This document shows positions 6,837-9,508 of a stretch of DNA of 9,508 nt, piece after piece (position 1 is the first letter of the stretch; the number at the start of each line of letters is the position of its first letter). Location of the stretch: NCBI GenBank assembly GCA_001028025.1, contig LDAQ01000066.1:1-9508 (forward strand), given 5' to 3'. The DNA is from Faecalicatena fissicatena. Its GTDB lineage: Bacteria > Bacillota > Clostridia > Lachnospirales > Lachnospiraceae. Both the position numbers and the translations under genes were made by a program. The notes below the pieces were generated by a model that saw only the letters and a list, made by a program, of their open reading frames with translations, did no database searches and was not told the DNA's origin.

Positions 6837-7847
6837 ATGAGTCAGTTGAGTGGATTGGAAGTTAAGATAAAAGGTCTTGATTTGTCGCGGGAATATTATG
6901 AGAATATGGGGAAACCCATATTGATGGAACTGTTTCCCGAATATATGGGAAAAGCGGCGGTAGGCCTGGTGGGAGAGGGATCAGAGTGCTTTGGTTTTGA
7001 TGACCAGATTTCCATGGACCATGATTACGGGCCGTCCTTTTGTGTATGGTTACCGAGGAATATATATACCCGGGCCAGGGAGAGTATGACCGAGATCTAT
7101 GAGTCACTTCCGAAAGAATACAAAGGCATCAGCGCAAATATTATCAGAGAGCAGTCTGCGGGGCGCCGGGGAATTCTGGAGATTGAGGGCTTTTATCAAA
7201 AATTTCTTACCAGGGATACGATACCGGAAAGTTCGCTAGACTGGCTGAGGATACCGGAACATTTTTATGCGGTTGCTACAAACGGAGAGGTGTTCGAGGA
7301 TAATCTGGGCATGTTTACTGATGTGCGCAGGAAGCTTCTTGATTATTATCCCGAAGATGTACGGCTGAAAAAGATTGCAGCCTGTGCAGTCAGGATGGCA
7401 CATTCCGGGCAGTGCAATTATGCACGCATGATGTGGCGGCGTGATATTGTAGCAGCAAAATTTGCTCTCGATGAATTCATGAGAAATACCATTGCTATAG
7501 TATTTCTTCTGAATCGTGTTTACTGTCCATATTATAAATGGATGTGGAGAGGCTTGGAACAGCTGCCAAAGCTTGGCAGGGTCAGAGAGCTTTTGAAGAT
7601 TATGGCAGCCGGAGTTTTGGACGAAAGTCACTGGGATTCGAGTAAATGGAAGGCTTGCCGGTATAAACTGAACCGGGCTGATCAGATGGTTGATATGGTG
7701 GAGCAGATAGCGGATTTGATAAGAGAAGAACTGTGGAGCCAGGGTATAAGCAGCAGCACATCGGATTATCTCGAAGAACATGGTTATGCAGTGATGTCCT
7801 GTATACAGGATCAGCGGATTCGGTCATTGCCGGTACTTGTAGGGTAA
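6837..7847 (+). CDS. DUF4037 domain protein with nucleotidyltransferase-like motif
   Basis: The 336-aa soluble protein matches my memory of the uncharacterised DUF4037 family. Near its N terminus GEGSECFGFDDQISMDHDYGP (given as GEGSE at 46-50, FDD at 54-56, DHDYG at 61-65) has the layout of a nucleotidyltransferase active site: a Gly-Ser followed by an Asp-x-Asp metal pair (Asp61, Asp63). The C-terminal half is helical and holds a conserved FLLNRVYCPYYKWMWRGLEQLP stretch, characteristic of the family (key residues YYKW). The molecule it would modify is unknown. It lies 82 nt after the transporter and 5 nt before the DUF4125 gene. A GTG at 6834 is also in frame, but the ATG at 6837 suits the GGAGAGGA site (6823-6830) better. 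The family call is fairly sure; catalytic activity is inferred. Confidence 0.75.
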   Translation: MSQLSGLEVKIKGLDLSREYYENMGKPILMELFPEYMGKAAVGLVGEGSECFGFDDQISMDHDYGPSFCVWLPRNIYTRARESMTEIYESLPKEYKGISANIIREQSAGRRGILEIEGFYQKFLTRDTIPESSLDWLRIPEHFYAVATNGEVFEDNLGMFTDVRRKLLDYYPEDVRLKKIAACAVRMAHSGQCNYARMMWRRDIVAAKFALDEFMRNTIAIVFLLNRVYCPYYKWMWRGLEQLPKLGRVRELLKIMAAGVLDESHWDSSKWKACRYKLNRADQMVDMVEQIADLIREELWSQGISSSTSDYLEEHGYAVMSCIQDQRIRSLPVLVG

Positions 7848-7852
7848 AAAAT

Positions 7853-8449
7853 ATGAGTAATATAAGAGAGATAGTCGAAGAGGAATGGAGTCAGTTTCAA
7901 AAGGTAAATAATGAGGGCGGAAGGGCATCATGCCAGGATGACTGGAAGACGTTCTATATCATGAGAAAAAGCCAGTTCCTTGTCTGGCCGGAAGAGGTAT
8001 TGGACAGCTATTACGGGGATCTGTGCAAGGCCCGTGAAGAGGGAAAGAATCTGTTGTTTTATAAGTATGCGTTTATGATGGAAAGGACGGCGCCCGAACA
8101 GTACAAACAACTGGAATGGGCACTCCCCGTAATTTCAGAGGAGCGGAAACAGCGCATTGAAGCAACGGTAGCCGTCCATGTAAAATGGGCGGAAGAATTT
8201 GAGCAGGAGTATCCGGCTTATGCAATGCGTGGGCGCCCGATCCATGCATTCCAGGAAGCACCCGGCCAAACTTCGATAGAGACGTATCAGAGAGGGGAAT
8301 TGTATTCCTATGGAGAACACACCGAAATGTTGTATTCCCAATATATTCAGGAGTGTGCTGCACAGAACAGAAATCTGGCGGCTCTTATCAGAGAAAATTC
8401 GGCGAGGATGTACGGATACGAATCGATCGCTGATCTTGAAAGGGAATAA
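7853..8449 (+). CDS. DUF4125 family protein, unknown function
   Basis: The 198-aa soluble protein has no signal peptide or membrane segment. It shows what I recognise as the DUF4125 hallmark: VNNEGGRASCQDDWKTFYIM (18-37) followed by RKSQFLVW (38-45), with Cys27, Asp29, Asp30, Arg38 and Trp45 prominent. A second conserved region, RGRPIHAFQEAPGQTSIETY (126-145), leads into RGELYSYGE (147-155). Function is unknown; the invariant acidic, Arg and Trp residues hint at an enzyme or ligand binder. The ATG at 7853 is only 5 nt after the DUF4037 stop, with a weak AGGG (7841-7844) inside the previous gene, so translation is probably coupled to DUF4037. An in-frame upstream ATG at 7733 is deep inside DUF4037 and precedes the conserved start, so I rejected it. 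Confidence 0.75.
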   Translation: MSNIREIVEEEWSQFQKVNNEGGRASCQDDWKTFYIMRKSQFLVWPEEVLDSYYGDLCKAREEGKNLLFYKYAFMMERTAPEQYKQLEWALPVISEERKQRIEATVAVHVKWAEEFEQEYPAYAMRGRPIHAFQEAPGQTSIETYQRGELYSYGEHTEMLYSQYIQECAAQNRNLAALIRENSARMYGYESIADLERE

Positions 8450-8466
8450 ATGCAGCTTCGGGCAGC

Positions 8467-8484
8467 GGGACGGGGACCCGTTCC
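8467..8484. repeat. REP-like GC-rich hairpin
   Basis: GGGACGG (8467-8473) pairs with CCGTTCC (8478-8484), with one G-U pair, around the loop GGAC, 18 nt after the DUF4125 stop. No T tract follows. The GGGACGGGGAC...GTTCC pattern resembles REP-type palindromes scattered between genes in many bacteria, though I cannot confirm copies elsewhere. The 10-mer at 8468-8477 occurs in reverse complement at 31-40 of this window. Confidence 0.4.
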
Positions 8485-8512
8485 ACTTCATGTGTCTTCC
8501 AATCCACAAATG

Positions 8513-8572
8513 CTTAATTTTGATTTAAGAATCACTTAATCAGTAGATTTCCGCAGCCAATTGGAGTATAAT
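8513..8572 (+). promoter_or_regulatory. Promoter region of the DUF975 gene
   Basis: A perfect TATAAT lies at 8567-8572, and TAGATT (8544-8549) is 17 bp upstream as a weak -35. Immediately upstream is an inverted repeat, TGATTTAAG (8521-8529) and CTTAATCA (8535-8542), pairing with one bulged base around AATCA, a possible regulator site. Transcription would start near 8579. This gives DUF975 its own promoter, separate from the enzyme gene set. Confidence 0.5.
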
Positions 8573-8615
8573 AAATGAGGCTTAAGAAAAGCTGATTATA
8601 CAGGAGGTTAAGATT

Positions 8616-9326
8616 ATGTGGACGAGATTTGATTTAAAAATGAGAGGAAGGCAGGCATTTCAGAGAAACTACTGGGCCTCAGTTGTTGTTGCTCTTGTCA
8701 TGTCCATTGTAGCGGCAGTTTTTACCGCCTCAGGATCTAACGGCTCCAGAGGATTTCATGGAAATTACGATGGATGGGGTTACTTTTCTGAGTTCTCTCT
8801 GCTTTGGATAGCGCTGGCCGGAATCGCTGCTGTTCTAGGAATTGGAATGCTTCTGCTGGCAATTTTCGTCGGTAACGTACTGGTGGTCGGCGGTTACCGC
8901 TTTTTTGTACTTAACCAGACAGAGATGCCAACGGCTGGGAACCTGGGATACGGATTCAAATCCGGTCATTATGGAAATATTGTCCTTACCATGTTCCTGC
9001 GGGATTTGTTCACCTTTTTGTGGACACTGCTGTTTGTCGTGCCTGGAATCATAAAACATTATGAATACCTGATGGTGCCATATATCCTGGCCGAGAATCC
9101 GGGAATGGGAAGAGAAGAAGCATTTCTGATCAGCAAAAAAATGATGATGGGACAGAAGTGGGAAGTATTCGTACTGGACTTATCCTTTATAGGCTGGAGA
9201 ATACTGGAAGCAATCTCATTTGGAATTGTTGGAATATTCTATGTGGAACCTTATTATCAGGCAACACTGGCAGAACTCTATAGCGAGAATCGAACTTTGG
9301 CTTATCAGAATGGGTATATTCGGTAG
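8616..9326 (+). CDS. DUF975 family integral membrane protein
   Basis: The 236-aa product matches DUF975, an uncharacterised membrane family common in Firmicutes. The N-terminal segment LKMRGRQAFQRNYW (7-20) is the usual cytoplasmic start. Hydrophobic segments lie near 21-38, 60-95 (probably two), 122-145 and 187-210. The diagnostic loop is VVPGIIKHYEYLMVPYILAE (141-160) followed by NPGMGREEAF...SKKMMMGQKWEVF, then a final LSFIGW and VEPYYQATLAELY. AGGAGGT (8602-8608) lies 7 nt before the ATG. It has its own promoter and is probably not part of the radical-enzyme operon. The cellular role is unknown; many members are predicted to affect envelope or stress functions, but nothing here shows that. 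Confidence 0.85.
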   Translation: MWTRFDLKMRGRQAFQRNYWASVVVALVMSIVAAVFTASGSNGSRGFHGNYDGWGYFSEFSLLWIALAGIAAVLGIGMLLLAIFVGNVLVVGGYRFFVLNQTEMPTAGNLGYGFKSGHYGNIVLTMFLRDLFTFLWTLLFVVPGIIKHYEYLMVPYILAENPGMGREEAFLISKKMMMGQKWEVFVLDLSFIGWRILEAISFGIVGIFYVEPYYQATLAELYSENRTLAYQNGYIR

Positions 9327-9432
9327 GGTGTCCGCCAGCCTGTGATGGTGTATGGGGCGCCGGAGGGGATGTCTACCCAGCACTTGCAACTTTTGGAGTC
9401 AGCGCTGTCCGAATAGCCATCATCCATCTGCT

Positions 9433-9465
9433 GCTCCCGTAAAGTGCCCACCGGGAGCCTGTTTT
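9433..9465 (+). terminator. Candidate terminator after DUF975
   Basis: GCTCCCG (9433-9439) pairs perfectly with CGGGAGC (9452-9458) around a 12-nt loop, followed by CTGTTTTACC, which has only a short T run (9462-9465). It lies 106 nt after the DUF975 stop. It is plausible as an intrinsic terminator, though the T tract is weak. The surrounding 9327-9508 is GC-rich and I see no supported gene in it. Confidence 0.45.
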
Positions 9466-9508
9466 ACCTTTCAAATTGGATGCACCAGCTGAGGGAGAGG
9501 GGAGTCCG

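Noticed and set aside
9333..9441. Leftward short frame in the GC-rich 3' end, ending opposite the DUF975 stop region
   Set aside because: It has about 40 codons, no recognisable motif and no ribosome binding site, and it overlaps the candidate terminator.

Overview
The window looks like chromosome from an anaerobic, gut-type member of the Clostridia, most likely Lachnospiraceae-like. The signs are moderate GC, strong AGGAGG ribosome binding sites, TATAAT-type promoters, an oxygen-sensitive glycyl radical enzyme, and uncharacterised families typical of Firmicutes (DUF975, DUF4037, DUF4125). No taxon-specific marker such as rRNA is present, so this is inference. All seven confident genes read rightward. 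I see no tRNA, rRNA, CRISPR array, transposase or phage gene.

Positions 1-2260 hold a molybdate module: modA (lipoprotein binding protein), modB (permease) and a short ModE-type winged-helix regulator, closed by a very strong hairpin terminator. The ATPase gene modC, normally next to modB, is missing. A good ribosome binding site at the end of modB leads only into a 20-codon ORF. A promoter and an imperfect palindrome precede modA and could be the site at which the regulator acts.

Positions 2260-2703 are a long non-coding region. A GC-rich, self-complementary block of about 75 bp comes first, then AT-rich DNA with candidate promoters and a perfect 14-bp palindrome.

Positions 2704-8449 look like one gene set: a large glycyl radical enzyme (880 aa, CVE thiyl-radical site and C-terminal glycyl radical site), an MFS transporter, a DUF4037 protein with nucleotidyltransferase-like motifs, and a DUF4125 protein. 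The enzyme resembles the arylacetate decarboxylase branch (4-hydroxyphenylacetate, indoleacetate or phenylacetate decarboxylase) in size and site layout, but its substrate cannot be settled by reading. A reasonable model is that the transporter moves the acid substrate or product and the enzyme converts it. The roles of the two DUF proteins are unknown. No radical-SAM activating enzyme is in the window, although the enzyme needs one. A terminator-like hairpin separates enzyme from transporter, and its 3' arm can alternatively pair with the transporter's Shine-Dalgarno sequence.

Positions 8450-9508 hold a REP-like hairpin, a promoter region with repeated TTAAG/CTTAA words, a DUF975 integral membrane protein, and a GC-rich 3' end with a candidate terminator.
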